A stretch of 64,000 nt of DNA from Caballeronia grimmiae (GCF_000698555.1 NZ_JFHE01000005.1:1-64000); one strand, 5' to 3'; shown: positions 7,356 through 15,498, counted from the stretch's first letter. Numbers and translations are program-made. The notes: a model not told the origin generated them from the letters alone.

Positions 7356-8387
7356 TTACCCGGCGACGCTCGAGTCGCCGGATTCTGCCTGCTTCACTTG
7401 GTCGGCGTATGGATCATCCTGGTTCAGCAGCGGGTGCACAATTTTTTCGGTGATGCGCGTTTCGAACATAGGCAATGGAACCGGCTTGCCTCCTGTCAGC
7501 CCCTCTACCGAACGCTCAAGTGTGGTGTAGCGGACCTCATCGCGTACGATGCGCGTACGCTTTCCGCCTTCCACCTCTTCAAACCGGACGACAAACCAAG
7601 CAATGTCCGCGTTGGAGATATCGGGTACGTTGTCCATCTCGCCGATGGAGTCAAAGAACGCACGATCTACTACCACCGCCATCTTCTTACCCCAGCGTCG
7701 AAGCGTTGGCACTTTGATTTGAAGTTGCGGCATTAAACGCTTCGGGCCGCTGCTACGGTAGTCGGGGCGGCGGCGCCCAGCGGGAAAGATCGTCCAATCG
7801 ACGCTTGCGTCGTTGAAAGCCTCAAACTCGCCTCTCATCGCCTCGCCACTAAAATAAACTGCCTGGATTTCTAAGGCGGTCCATTTCATTGGTGCGCCCT
7901 TCGCCGTCTTATTGCTAACGAGCACCATATCAATACGGCCCACATCGTCGCCGCCCGCGTTGTCCGTAGTAGCTCCGGCTTCGAGGAAACCGACTTCGCT
8001 GACGAGTATCGGGTCTGAGTCGCCCAGAATCACCTCGCCGACCCACTTGAAGACATCAAGCGCTTCATGGAAGCGGTACGGGCAGGTGGCCCGCAGGTCG
8101 CCTTGCCGACCGGTGACGGGCACGCCCACGGCACGACCGTTGTGGGGGTGCGCTGCATAAGAATATTGCCGCAACGAACAAACGCCGCCGTCTTTGTTGC
8201 AAACAGCGGCGGCCTTGCGCGCCTGAAAAGGACAGAGCTGAGGCGCACGCTGCCTTTTCGGTTTCAGGCATTCCGCGGCGAACTTCTGCCGTTCTTCGGG
8301 CGCCAGTTGCGTAAGATTGAAGCCGTACCATTCCCCAATCCCGAATCGCGGAGTTAAATCTCTTGGTTTTCTAGGTGTTTTTGTCAT
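7356..8387 (-). CDS. NotI-family type II restriction endonuclease
   Basis: The protein of 343 residues resembles NotI. The cysteines at 40, 52, 63 and 70 (CPF, VCNKDGGVCS) fit the iron-binding Cys4 site of that family. The stretch PVTGRQGDLRATCPYRF is family-typical. A PD-(D/E)xK-type core is suggested by Asp153 in GRIDMVL and Glu173-x-Gln175 in ALEIQAVYF. NotI cuts the 8-base site GCGGCCGC; the exact site of this homologue is not known. The gene converges with the methyltransferase and diverges from vsr, with only 46 bases between the two starts. That spacing suggests compact control so that modification precedes cutting. It appears intact. Confidence 0.82.
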   Translation of the reverse strand: MTKTPRKPRDLTPRFGIGEWYGFNLTQLAPEERQKFAAECLKPKRQRAPQLCPFQARKAAAVCNKDGGVCSLRQYSYAAHPHNGRAVGVPVTGRQGDLRATCPYRFHEALDVFKWVGEVILGDSDPILVSEVGFLEAGATTDNAGGDDVGRIDMVLVSNKTAKGAPMKWTALEIQAVYFSGEAMRGEFEAFNDASVDWTIFPAGRRRPDYRSSGPKRLMPQLQIKVPTLRRWGKKMAVVVDRAFFDSIGEMDNVPDISNADIAWFVVRFEEVEGGKRTRIVRDEVRYTTLERSVEGLTGGKPVPLPMFETRITEKIVHPLLNQDDPYADQVKQAESGDSSVAG

Positions 8388-8433
8388 AACTCAAAACTAC
8401 CACATTGGAAAATTTCCGCCGAGAGGCAATCGA

Positions 8434-8841
8434 ATGGCAATAAGCCGGAGTGAAAACATGCGCCGCATCCGGGGAAAGAACACGCGCCCCGAGCTGGCCG
8501 TCCGGAAGCTCCTGCGCGACCTTGGATTTCCGGGCTACCGCCTTCACCGTAAGAATCTGCCCGGAAAGCCCGACGTTGCTTATATAGGGCGGCGCAAGGC
8601 CATCCTGATACACGGCTGCTTCTGGCACGGGCACGAATGCAAGGTCGGTTCGCGGACACCACTGTCGAACAGGGATTACTGGTTGCCGAAGATCCAGCGC
8701 AACCGGCAACGAGATATTCAACACCTTGCCGACCTGGCACAGCTCAACTGGTCGGTGCTTACTGTTTGGGAATGTCAATTAGCTGATCGCGAAATGCTCG
8801 CCAAGCGGCTTACAGCGTTCTTGGCCGACGACCATGCATAA
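8434..8841 (+). CDS. vsr: Very short patch repair endonuclease
   Basis: Vsr nicks next to T:G mismatches created by deamination of 5-methylcytosine, which explains its place beside a C5 methyltransferase. The 135-residue product has the family hallmarks: SENMRRIRGKNTRPEL near the N-terminus, the catalytic region GKPDVAYIGRRKAILIHGCF, the zinc/active-site run FWHGHEC and the DYWLPKIQRN helix. The ATG was chosen because GAGAGG lies before it and the protein begins exactly as family members do; the upstream in-frame extension overlaps the divergent endonuclease gene. It is normal length and intact. Confidence 0.93.
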   Translation: MAISRSENMRRIRGKNTRPELAVRKLLRDLGFPGYRLHRKNLPGKPDVAYIGRRKAILIHGCFWHGHECKVGSRTPLSNRDYWLPKIQRNRQRDIQHLADLAQLNWSVLTVWECQLADREMLAKRLTAFLADDHA

Positions 8842-8891
8842 GCTCATACGCACGCAGCTATGCTAGCGTTCGCCCACAGCAACTAGCTGGG

Positions 8892-9770
8892 CTAAGTAGG
8901 CCCATTGAGCCATGTCCGAAACGCAGCCGGGTCAAATGTCGGGCCTTGTGCACTGGGAACCATACTTACACCTCGATCCGCAAGGAACGTGGCGAGCTGA
9001 GTTCCGTTTCGCGCAATCACCCCGGCTCGTTCGGCCAGCCTGATCGCGCCGCTCGAAATGGTACCTGTCGTAAAAATCAGCGCCAACAAGGGATTAAAGG
9101 GCTTCAATGCCAGCGGTTCGAAAATGTTTATGTCACTAGAGAAAGTGCCGTATCGCGCGAGACTCATTGCCCCGACCATTTCGCGGATCACGCTCGTACT
9201 CAGAGATGCGTTAGGGTAATGTTTTGCTTGGCCAGCGAAGCGCAACTCCACGTCGTGAACGAGTTTAAAGAATGGGCCTGGTATGCTTTGCAGTCTTCCA
9301 AGGTTCAAAATTCCAAAGAAATCAATGCCCTGATCGTTCGATCGCCGCGTGACTCGGACTTCCGTTGCGCCCATCTCGGTCAACACCCTTGCGCCAAACT
9401 GCTCGAAGTCGTTAGGTGTTATCGCGCGAATCGCCCGATAGAGTGGATCTATGTTTAGGCGGTGCCTTTTGGCTTGAGCGACCTGTGGAGAATCGCTGCC
9501 ATGTATCCTGCAAGCTCCGGAAACGCTCGGAACCGGGTGCTCTAAAACACTGAGCACACCCGGCGTCCCGGACGATTCTGCATCCGCCTGAAGGCTGGCA
9601 ATTTTTTTTGCGATGCGCGCTTCCGTCTGTTCGGCTTTTTCTGCGGCTGCGATTGGAGCCATTCCGAAAGATGCCACGAATTCATGCTCAAGCGCTTCCC
9701 TGAGGCGACGCGGCGCACCGTCAATACCAATTGTGTCTTCAAGCCGAGCGATGACGTCCGCGTCTTTCAA
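8892..9770 (-). CDS. Mrr-like restriction endonuclease (292 aa)
   Basis: The central region carries an Mrr_cat-type PD-(D/E)xK nuclease core: PNDFEQFGARVLTEMG (119-134), SNDQGIDFFG with Asp150, and FAGQAKHY with the Gln181-x-Lys183 catalytic pair. Mrr enzymes cleave modified or foreign DNA. The first 100 residues are charged and helical and unlike the Mrr winged-helix domain. The last 80 residues (ALIFTTGTISSGAIRLAE) fit the end of the nuclease fold. Its ATG overlaps the stop of the upstream ParB/Srx gene by 4 bases, so the two are translationally coupled and probably act as one system. The substrate is not known. Confidence 0.8.
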   Translation of the reverse strand: MKDADVIARLEDTIGIDGAPRRLREALEHEFVASFGMAPIAAAEKAEQTEARIAKKIASLQADAESSGTPGVLSVLEHPVPSVSGACRIHGSDSPQVAQAKRHRLNIDPLYRAIRAITPNDFEQFGARVLTEMGATEVRVTRRSNDQGIDFFGILNLGRLQSIPGPFFKLVHDVELRFAGQAKHYPNASLSTSVIREMVGAMSLARYGTFSSDINIFEPLALKPFNPLLALIFTTGTISSGAIRLAERAGVIARNGTQLATFLADRGVSMVPSAQGPTFDPAAFRTWLNGPT

Positions 9771-11056
9771 TTGTTCACCGGCAGGATGCGACGCACGCTG
9801 TCAACAACAGCAACCAAATCAGTCCACAACTGCTTAGAGCGCTCCGTCGGATTGAGCCACGTTTCGATGCTTGGTTGGCGCAGGGCCGCAACCGCTACTC
9901 CGAGCGAATGCTCCAAGATTCCAGTTTCATCAGGGAGGGATTCATCGTCGGCCGCCCTTACAGCATCCTCAAAGGACCGCTCGGGGTCGAGAAGGATTCT
10001 AAGCGGTACCGGCTTGTCGACGATTTCTTTCAACTGACGTACTTGGCGAGTAGCGTTATTTAGCTTCGGAGGCAGCATTTCGCCGTCGACATTCCTTGGG
10101 CTGAGCAGTTCGTAGAAGCTACGACGAGCATCCGCATTTTCCGCGCGATACGTCGTATCCGAAAAATTAAGCCATTCTCGTACCTTCGGCTGAGAAACAG
10201 CTTCGTGAAAGAACGTATAGAGCCTAGGCGTAGCGAACTCGCCGAACTCATCGTCTTCTTCCATCTGCTGAAGAGCCTTTGATGCCCGGTACCTCCGTGC
10301 AACTTCCCGCGACGAGATACCGATCTGCTGTGCGACGGCCCCGAACGACTCCTCATTGCGCTCGTAAAGCTCGACTACGAGTTTGGCCTGTTGATATGGC
10401 CCCCATTCCCGTATGCCTGCAATGTGGCGGATCGCCATCAAGGTCTGCTGATAATTGTTTCTCTCTTCCGGCGTCCCGATAAGTTCGATCACCGGCAGGT
10501 TAGAAATCGAATCCAGCACAGGTTGCGGAAGATCCACCGATCCGGCGTGTTGTTCCCTGAGCAAACCTTTCACGGCCGCAGTTCTTCTATTGCCCTCGAC
10601 CACAAGGTAGCTGACTACCCCGTCAACGTCGTCGAACTTCTCAACTACGATCTGTTCGATAGGCACGTAGCCATTGCTTCGAATGGAATCCTTCAAAGCG
10701 TTCAGCTCGAATGCTTCCGTTCTTTGCAACAATTGCAGTGCGCGCTCTTGTACGCCCGCTTCCGCATATCTAGCTCTGGTGGGAACCGATCGATATTCTG
10801 GCAAATCGTGAAACCGGTAGTTGTTCGGGTCCAGCAGTAGCTGGTCTGGATTTACGGTCAGTTGAACGGTCTGCATTTCGGGCCGGAAGAAAGTTTGTAC
10901 GCGGTCGAGATCATACGCCGACTTTCCACGCGAATTCGACTTTGCAGTTTTCGCGCCTTGTTGACAGTGTTTCAGCTTGCGCTTGGTGGATGAATCCCCA
11001 AGCAGGTCGTGGCTGTTCGCTTGCCGCATACGCCGCCGGCCGTATGGGCGGTCCAT
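9767..11056 (-). CDS. ParB/sulfiredoxin-domain protein coupled to an Mrr-like nuclease
   Basis: A ParB N-terminal/Srx-like domain spans about residues 61-170: LLLDPNNYRF, then LKDSIRSNGYVPIEQIVVEK, then the signature EGNRRTA (154-160). In ParB this fold binds and hydrolyses CTP. In other contexts it is a nuclease or an ATP-dependent enzyme. A helical DNA-binding-like middle (VAQQIGISSREVARRYRAS, about 255-275) looks like a KorB/ParB helix-turn-helix. The rest is helical. There is no ParA nearby, so chromosome partition is unlikely. The 4-base overlap with the Mrr-like gene points to a two-component defence module. The start is uncertain: the ATG at codon 61 (10874-10876) sits just before the domain and would remove a low-quality leader. 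Confidence 0.75.
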   Translation of the reverse strand: MDRPYGRRRMRQANSHDLLGDSSTKRKLKHCQQGAKTAKSNSRGKSAYDLDRVQTFFRPEMQTVQLTVNPDQLLLDPNNYRFHDLPEYRSVPTRARYAEAGVQERALQLLQRTEAFELNALKDSIRSNGYVPIEQIVVEKFDDVDGVVSYLVVEGNRRTAAVKGLLREQHAGSVDLPQPVLDSISNLPVIELIGTPEERNNYQQTLMAIRHIAGIREWGPYQQAKLVVELYERNEESFGAVAQQIGISSREVARRYRASKALQQMEEDDEFGEFATPRLYTFFHEAVSQPKVREWLNFSDTTYRAENADARRSFYELLSPRNVDGEMLPPKLNNATRQVRQLKEIVDKPVPLRILLDPERSFEDAVRAADDESLPDETGILEHSLGVAVAALRQPSIETWLNPTERSKQLWTDLVAVVDSVRRILPVNN

Positions 11057-11126
11057 GGACGGCTATGGCGCTGCACCGGAAACTCCTCGAATGGTCCATT
11101 CGACCGCACTGCACGCCCCTTTAGCA

Positions 11127-12272
11127 TTACGACAGTCTCTTTGCTAGATCCTCGGCTCGTGGATGGTAGTAACGCATCAACATGCGCGGATCCTTGTGGC
11201 CCGTTATCTTTGTTAGTTCATGCATGGGGAAGATAGACGCCAGGCGCGAAGTCGCCTCATGTCGCAAATCATGAAAGCGAAGATCTGTCAGATACTTCCC
11301 ATCGGGTCGTCGGCGGGCTTCTCTGCATTCGTCGAGGTAGCGTTCGCGCGCACGCGCTACAGCACGCTCAAAAGCCCTCGTAACTGCGTCGCTGCGAATA
11401 TCGAAGACTCGCCGTTTTTCGTCACCTACGCCCGCAGTAGTGGGGGCAGCTTTGGGGGCATCCTCGGTTTCGGCGCAATTGTCCTTCAGCGCTTGAAGGA
11501 CGGAGATAGCTCGAGGCGACAACGGCACGTCGCGGGCGTCTCCGTTCTTCGTGGCTGGCAGGTGCGCGACTCGGCGCTTGAGATCCACATGTTCCCATCG
11601 CAGCGAAACGATTTCTCCCCGGCGCATAGCCGTTTCAACGGCCAGCCAAATGATAGCGGGCAGTAGAGCGGAGTTGCTGGCCGTGACAACCCGTTCGAGC
11701 TCGCCATCCTGCGCGCCCCGCAGTGACTCAGGATCGTCGGCGTCTGGAACTCCTGCCGCTGGCTCGCTGAGGGCGATGCGCCGCGTCCGGGCGTTATTCG
11801 GCTGGGGTTTCCGAATTAGCTCGACTGGATTTGAAAGGCTTTCCATGCCCCATTCCTTGCGGGCAACGTTGAACACATGTGAAAGAACAGCCAAGCGTCG
11901 CAGTACCGTGGCCGGTTTATAGTCTTTCAGCCATTCGTCTCGAAGTTTCGCAATGTCGGCGCTCCGGATTGTAGCCAACGGCCGCTTCGCCAAGTCAGCG
12001 GCTTGGCAAACCTTTAAAACGGAAGCTTCTTGTGCGGCCCCCTTCTTCGTGAGTGAGATTTCTTCTTCGTAGCGTTTCAGCGCTTCGTAGAGCGTTGTTG
12101 CCTCGGCCTCGTTGCGGCTGACCCATATCCCACGCGACATTTCCGATTCGATCATGCTGGCCCAGGCTTCCGCCTCGGCCTTGGTAGTAAAGGTCTTGCT
12201 TTGCGCGGGGTAGCCGCGCCTGCGAACCTGCGCCTCCCATTGGTACTGCCCACGCTTCCGGATGGTCGGCAT
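11127..12272 (-). CDS. Tyrosine site-specific integrase of the genomic island
   Basis: The product of 381 residues is a phage-type tyrosine recombinase. The N-terminal 60 residues form the arm-binding domain (YQWEAQVRRRGYPAQSKTF). A SAM-like core-binding domain follows, then the catalytic domain with Arg217 in AMRRGEI, Lys242, the HDLRH box (His334, Arg337), GHK with His359, and a nucleophile Tyr368 or Tyr369 in MRYYHPRAEDLA. All catalytic residues are present, so it is probably active. It begins about 95 bases from the tRNA remnant and reads away from it, the usual arrangement for an integrase beside its attachment site. Confidence 0.93.
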   Translation of the reverse strand: MPTIRKRGQYQWEAQVRRRGYPAQSKTFTTKAEAEAWASMIESEMSRGIWVSRNEAEATTLYEALKRYEEEISLTKKGAAQEASVLKVCQAADLAKRPLATIRSADIAKLRDEWLKDYKPATVLRRLAVLSHVFNVARKEWGMESLSNPVELIRKPQPNNARTRRIALSEPAAGVPDADDPESLRGAQDGELERVVTASNSALLPAIIWLAVETAMRRGEIVSLRWEHVDLKRRVAHLPATKNGDARDVPLSPRAISVLQALKDNCAETEDAPKAAPTTAGVGDEKRRVFDIRSDAVTRAFERAVARARERYLDECREARRRPDGKYLTDLRFHDLRHEATSRLASIFPMHELTKITGHKDPRMLMRYYHPRAEDLAKRLS

Positions 12273-12365
12273 TTCTCGGCGCTCGGTTGGAGTGGAGTGT
12301 GGCGATATTGTGGCAAATAATCGAAAAATACGCTACGAGCCCCAGCGACATTAGGGTGGTTTTTA

Positions 12366-12411
12366 CATTCGCAATGCGAAGGTCGGGAGTTCGATCCTCC
12401 TCCTCCCACCA
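12366..12411 (+). other. 3' half of a tRNA gene, right attachment site (attR) of the island
   Basis: The sequence reads as an anticodon loop TTCGCAA (12368-12374, anticodon CGC, so alanine if intact), the 3' anticodon strand TGCGA, variable loop AGGTC, and a T arm GGGAG-TTCGATC-CTCCT. An acceptor strand ending in ACCA follows. The D arm and the 5' acceptor strand are absent: upstream bases do not pair with the anticodon strand. The acceptor strand is one base shorter than expected. It is followed by a terminator hairpin. This is what a tRNA-targeting integrase leaves at the far end; the complete tRNA should lie at the island's other end, outside the window. Confidence 0.7.
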
Positions 12412-12418
12412 CGAATCA

Positions 12419-12446
12419 AAAGGGCTTGGCTTCGCGCCAGGCCCTT
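12419..12446 (+). terminator. tRNA terminator hairpin
   Basis: AAAGGGCTTGGC and GCCAGGCCCTTT form a stem with one G-T pair around a TTCGC loop, a few bases after the tRNA CCA end. It is probably the original terminator of the disrupted tRNA gene and marks the start of backbone DNA. Confidence 0.65.
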
Positions 12447-12482
12447 TCCATTTGCGGCCTCCCATCATCGCGCGAGGGCAAC

Positions 12483-12890
12483 ATGCACTTCACCATCCGC
12501 GAAATCGATCACGTCGTGATCCGCTGCATCGATCTCGACAACATGATCCGCTTTTACCAATCCGCCCTTCATTGCCCCATCGAGAAAGAGCAGCGCGATA
12601 TCGGCCTCGTGCAGATGCGCGCCGGCCGTTCGCTCATCGACCTACTCGCTGAAGGCGCATCGATCGATCGCCCTGAAAACGGCCAGCCCGGCGCCGGCCG
12701 CAACATGGATCACTTGTGCCTGCGCGTCGAGCCGTTCGACGCCAACGCCCTGCGCACTCACTTCGAGCAACACGGCGCGCTCATAGGCGAACAAGCGCGA
12801 CGCTATGGCGCCGAAGGCTTCGGCCCGTCGCTCTACGTGTTCGATCCCGAAGGCAATATGATCGAGCTAAAAGGACCGCCCGAAGCCTGA
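12483..12890 (+). CDS. VOC (glyoxalase/bleomycin-resistance) family protein
   Basis: The 135-residue protein has one vicinal-oxygen-chelate unit made of paired beta-alpha-beta-beta-beta motifs. The first half begins with IREIDHVVIRCIDLDNMIRFY, with the metal-ligand histidine in DHVVI. The second has MDHLCLRVEP and the closing YVFDPEGNMIELKGP with the usual glutamate ligand. Family members bind a divalent metal and include lyases, dioxygenases and resistance proteins; the substrate cannot be told. The ATG was chosen for GAGGG upstream and for the canonical N-terminus. It stands alone between the tRNA terminator and the convergent yaeQ. Confidence 0.88.
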   Translation: MHFTIREIDHVVIRCIDLDNMIRFYQSALHCPIEKEQRDIGLVQMRAGRSLIDLLAEGASIDRPENGQPGAGRNMDHLCLRVEPFDANALRTHFEQHGALIGEQARRYGAEGFGPSLYVFDPEGNMIELKGPPEA

Positions 12891-12892
12891 CT

Positions 12893-13444
12893 TCACGCTT
12901 CCGGCGCCTTCAGCACGTTCCAGCGGATAGCAACCGGATCGACCGTCGCGCTTCCCAACGATGCCTCTCCGTCCTGCACCATGAGTTGGAGCCGCATCGT
13001 CCGTTCGGCCAACTTGCCAAGCGCGTCAGCGACGCCATCCGCGAGCGACCACACCGTCACGTTGCGCAGGCGCTCAACCTTGCCCTTCACGCCTTGCCAC
13101 CAGATATCCGCGGTCTTGCCCGCATAGGCGATGATCACCACGCGATCCGAGCGCCCGCTGGCCTTCGCGATGCGCCTTTCGTCCGGTTGACCGGCTTCGA
13201 TCCACAACTGAATCTGGCCCGTGAGATCCTTTTGCCAGAGATCGGGCTCGTCGGTATCGGAGAGGCCCTTGCAGAATTCGAGCCGCTCGCTGGCGAACAG
13301 GCCGAACGCCGCGACACGCACCATCATGCGTTCGTCAGTCTCGGACGGATGACGCGCGATGGTCAGGGAATGATCGCCGTAATAGTGGCGATCCATGTCG
13401 GCGATCTGAAGATCGGCCTTATAGATAGTCGATTTGAGAGCCAT
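12893..13444 (-). CDS. yaeQ: YaeQ family protein
   Basis: At 183 residues it matches the YaeQ family (about 180 residues), which adopts a PD-(D/E)xK nuclease-like fold with no established activity. It has the typical opening MALKSTIYKADLQIADMDRH, the central DEPDLWQKDLTGQIQLWIEAG with conserved acidic residues, and RSDRVVIIAYAGK. The internal ATG was chosen because it gives the family N-terminus; the longer frame adds an unlike extension. The stop is 3 bases from the stop of the convergent VOC gene. It appears intact. Confidence 0.88.
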   Translation of the reverse strand: MALKSTIYKADLQIADMDRHYYGDHSLTIARHPSETDERMMVRVAAFGLFASERLEFCKGLSDTDEPDLWQKDLTGQIQLWIEAGQPDERRIAKASGRSDRVVIIAYAGKTADIWWQGVKGKVERLRNVTVWSLADGVADALGKLAERTMRLQLMVQDGEASLGSATVDPVAIRWNVLKAPEA

Positions 13445-13653
13445 GCAGCAGTGACGCCAATGCTTTCGCCCGGCGAATGAGTTGAGTGGGAGCGGCACGG
13501 CGGAGCGAGGCACCGCACATCGGACGCAAGCGAGTCCGACATTGTGCGGCGAAACGATGCGGAAATGGAAGCCCGAGCGACCGGCATCGGGCGCGACGCG
13601 ACGGCCGGCGAGGTTCGAGATCGCCGGCTAATCGGTGATTGAATTAGAACCGC

Positions 13654-13998
13654 TTATTGATCGATGAATCGATCCGCGGTCCACATGCCTTGAGTATCGT
13701 TATTCGCGGCATTGACGAATTCAACGTCATGGCCGACGACGCGTAAAACCCGGAAATGCGAATTAACCGGAGTCGATATGCACTCGTAGCCTTCGAAGAA
13801 CTGCTGCATCTGTTGATGTTCGCCGGCTCTCGCGTGCTTGTCGGCTGAATCGAATTTGTCTTTGGACAGGCAGCCATATGAATCGGGCCGGAATTTGAAC
13901 GTCTGTTGAGCCTGAACCACGCTGTCCTGGGCTTGCACAGTGGAAACGACAGCAAACAAGCCCATCGCGACGAAGAGAGCATTGGCGCATTTCTTCAT
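13654..13998 (-). CDS. Small secreted or periplasmic protein (114 aa)
   Basis: From the ATG at 13998 the protein starts with a clear signal peptide: Met-Lys-Lys-Cys, a hydrophobic run (ALFVAMGLFAVVS) and a cleavage site after VQA. The mature part of about 90 residues contains two cysteines (in YGCLSK and YECIS), which could form a disulphide bond. I recognise no domain. It stands alone, with about 400 bases of non-coding sequence upstream. An upstream ATG five codons earlier is also possible, but MKK fits a signal peptide start better. Confidence 0.7.
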   Translation of the reverse strand: MKKCANALFVAMGLFAVVSTVQAQDSVVQAQQTFKFRPDSYGCLSKDKFDSADKHARAGEHQQMQQFFEGYECISTPVNSHFRVLRVVGHDVEFVNAANNDTQGMWTADRFIDQ

Positions 13999-14404
13999 GT
14001 ACTCGGCCTCCAAACGAAACCATTCGACATTAGCTACGTATTTAAAAGCGGCAAAGCCGCAAAAACGATGCTAGACGAGAGCGAGAAACTTGCAAGCACA
14101 TGTTGTGTGCGAGCGCAACACGGCGGAATGTCGCATGTCTTATTCGGTTGTTCGCTGCTGGGACTTCGAATGACCGAATGCCGTTAAGGCTGGGGTCCCG
14201 AAACAAACTGACTTCGAATGACTGCTTTCTGTGGCGTTTTTCCCTGCAGGCGGTTTTGTGCGCCGCACTTAACTTAACCGCTTGAGCGCAACGACTCAGC
14301 TAACCGAGCGCCCGCACGCGCGCAAGCTAGCCGAACGGCCTATTGCCATGAGCCGCCGTTCGTGGATAAATCGACTCTGCTAGCAGGAGACCTCAGGAGA
14401 AAAC
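13999..14404. other. Intergenic stretch upstream of the secreted protein and lysE genes
   Basis: No gene is seen. A small GCGGC-AAA-GCCGC stem lies at about 14050-14062, upstream of the minus-strand secreted-protein gene. The right end contains the ribosome binding site CAGGAG for the LysE gene. Promoters for the divergent genes should lie here, but none is clear enough to name. Confidence 0.4.
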
Positions 14405-15031
14405 ATGACTTTCGCTCAATGGCTGCCGTTCGCCATCGCATCGGCGATTCTGGTGGCGATTCCCGGACCGACCGTACTGCTCGTCGTGTCGTACGCGCTC
14501 GGTCACGGCCGCAAATACGCGCTCGCGACGACGATCGGCGTCGCGCTCGGCGATCTCACCGCGATGACCGCGTCGATGCTCGGGCTCGGCGTGCTGCTCG
14601 CGGCATCGGCTGAGTTGTTCACGGCCGTCAAATGGATCGGCGCGGCGTATCTGATCTATCTTGGCTTCAAGCTGTGGCGTGCACCGGCCGTCGATCCGGA
14701 TGCGGTCACGACCGGCAACGACCTGCACACCGGGCGCATCATGGCGCACGCCTATGCCGTGACCACGCTCAACCCGAAGAGCATCATCTTCTTCGTCGCG
14801 TTCGTGCCGCAATTCATCGATCCGCATGCGGCCAGCGTCTCGCAAATCGCCATCTTCGAGGCGACGTTCGTCGGTCTCGCCGCCGCCAACGCACTGGGTT
14901 ACGCGCTTCTCGCATCGGGCGCGCGCCGCGCCATCCGCAAGCCGTCCGTCCAGCGCGCGGTCAACCGGACCGGCGGCGCCTTGCTGATGGGCGCGGGCGT
15001 CTTCGCAGCCGCATGGAAGAAAGCCGCATGA
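14405..15031 (+). CDS. LysE/RhtB family amino acid exporter
   Basis: The 208-residue inner membrane protein has about six hydrophobic segments. It carries the family signature near the N-terminus, IPGPTVLLVVSYALGHGRK, and the conserved LNPKSIIFFVAFVPQF in the middle. LysE/RhtB proteins export amino acids such as homoserine, threonine or lysine by proton exchange; the substrate here is not known. A strong ribosome binding site (CTCAGGAG) precedes the ATG. Its stop overlaps the start of the SnoaL-like gene (ATGA), so the two are co-translated. Confidence 0.9.
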   Translation: MTFAQWLPFAIASAILVAIPGPTVLLVVSYALGHGRKYALATTIGVALGDLTAMTASMLGLGVLLAASAELFTAVKWIGAAYLIYLGFKLWRAPAVDPDAVTTGNDLHTGRIMAHAYAVTTLNPKSIIFFVAFVPQFIDPHAASVSQIAIFEATFVGLAAANALGYALLASGARRAIRKPSVQRAVNRTGGALLMGAGVFAAAWKKAA

Positions 15032-15498
15032 ATCAAGTCGACGACTGGGCCGCGAGCGCCCGGCAACTTTACTTCGCCCTGCTCGGCGACTGGAATCGCA
15101 AGGACGCCGCAAGCATGGCCGCGCGCTTCACGGAGCGCGGCAGCTTGATCGGCTTCGATGGCAGCACAATCGATGGGCGCGCGTGCATCGAGGCGCATCT
15201 CGCGCCGATCTTCGCCGCGCATCCGACGCCGGTCTTCGTCGCGAAAGTGCGTGAGGTGAGGCGTCTGGCTGCGGGCCAGACGCTGCTGCTGCGCGCCGTC
15301 GCCGGAATGTGGCCGCGTGGGGCAACCTCGCTCGATAACCGGTTGAACGCAGTGCAGACGCTCGTGCTGTCACTTTGCGACGGCGCGTATCGCATCGAAA
15401 TGTTCCAGAACACGCCGGCCGCTTTCCACGGACGGCCGGATGAGGTCGAGAAGCTCAGCGCGGAACTGCGCGCGCTTGGGAAGCCCGAAGGCGCGTAA
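15028..15498 (+). CDS. SnoaL/NTF2-like protein (SgcJ/EcaC type)
   Basis: The product of 156 residues fits the cone-shaped NTF2-like fold. An N-terminal helix (WAASARQLYFALLGDWNRKD) is followed by MAARFTERGSLIGFDGSTI and a beta-rich C-terminal half ending in MFQNTPAAFHGRP. This matches the SgcJ/EcaC subgroup of unknown function often annotated as SnoaL-like. The start codon overlaps the LysE stop, implying a two-gene operon. Its stop abuts the convergent mnmE stop with no spacer. An enzymatic role in handling the exported compound is possible but unproven. Confidence 0.8.
   Translation: MNQVDDWAASARQLYFALLGDWNRKDAASMAARFTERGSLIGFDGSTIDGRACIEAHLAPIFAAHPTPVFVAKVREVRRLAAGQTLLLRAVAGMWPRGATSLDNRLNAVQTLVLSLCDGAYRIEMFQNTPAAFHGRPDEVEKLSAELRALGKPEGA

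Noticed and set aside
9767..11056. Chromosome partition protein ParB
   Set aside because: The protein lacks a neighbouring ParA, is coupled to an Mrr-like nuclease and lies in an island, so partition is not supported although the domain is ParB-like.
13363..13587. Minus-strand frame upstream of yaeQ
   Set aside because: It overlaps the yaeQ 5' end in another frame and shows no ribosome binding site or conserved motif.
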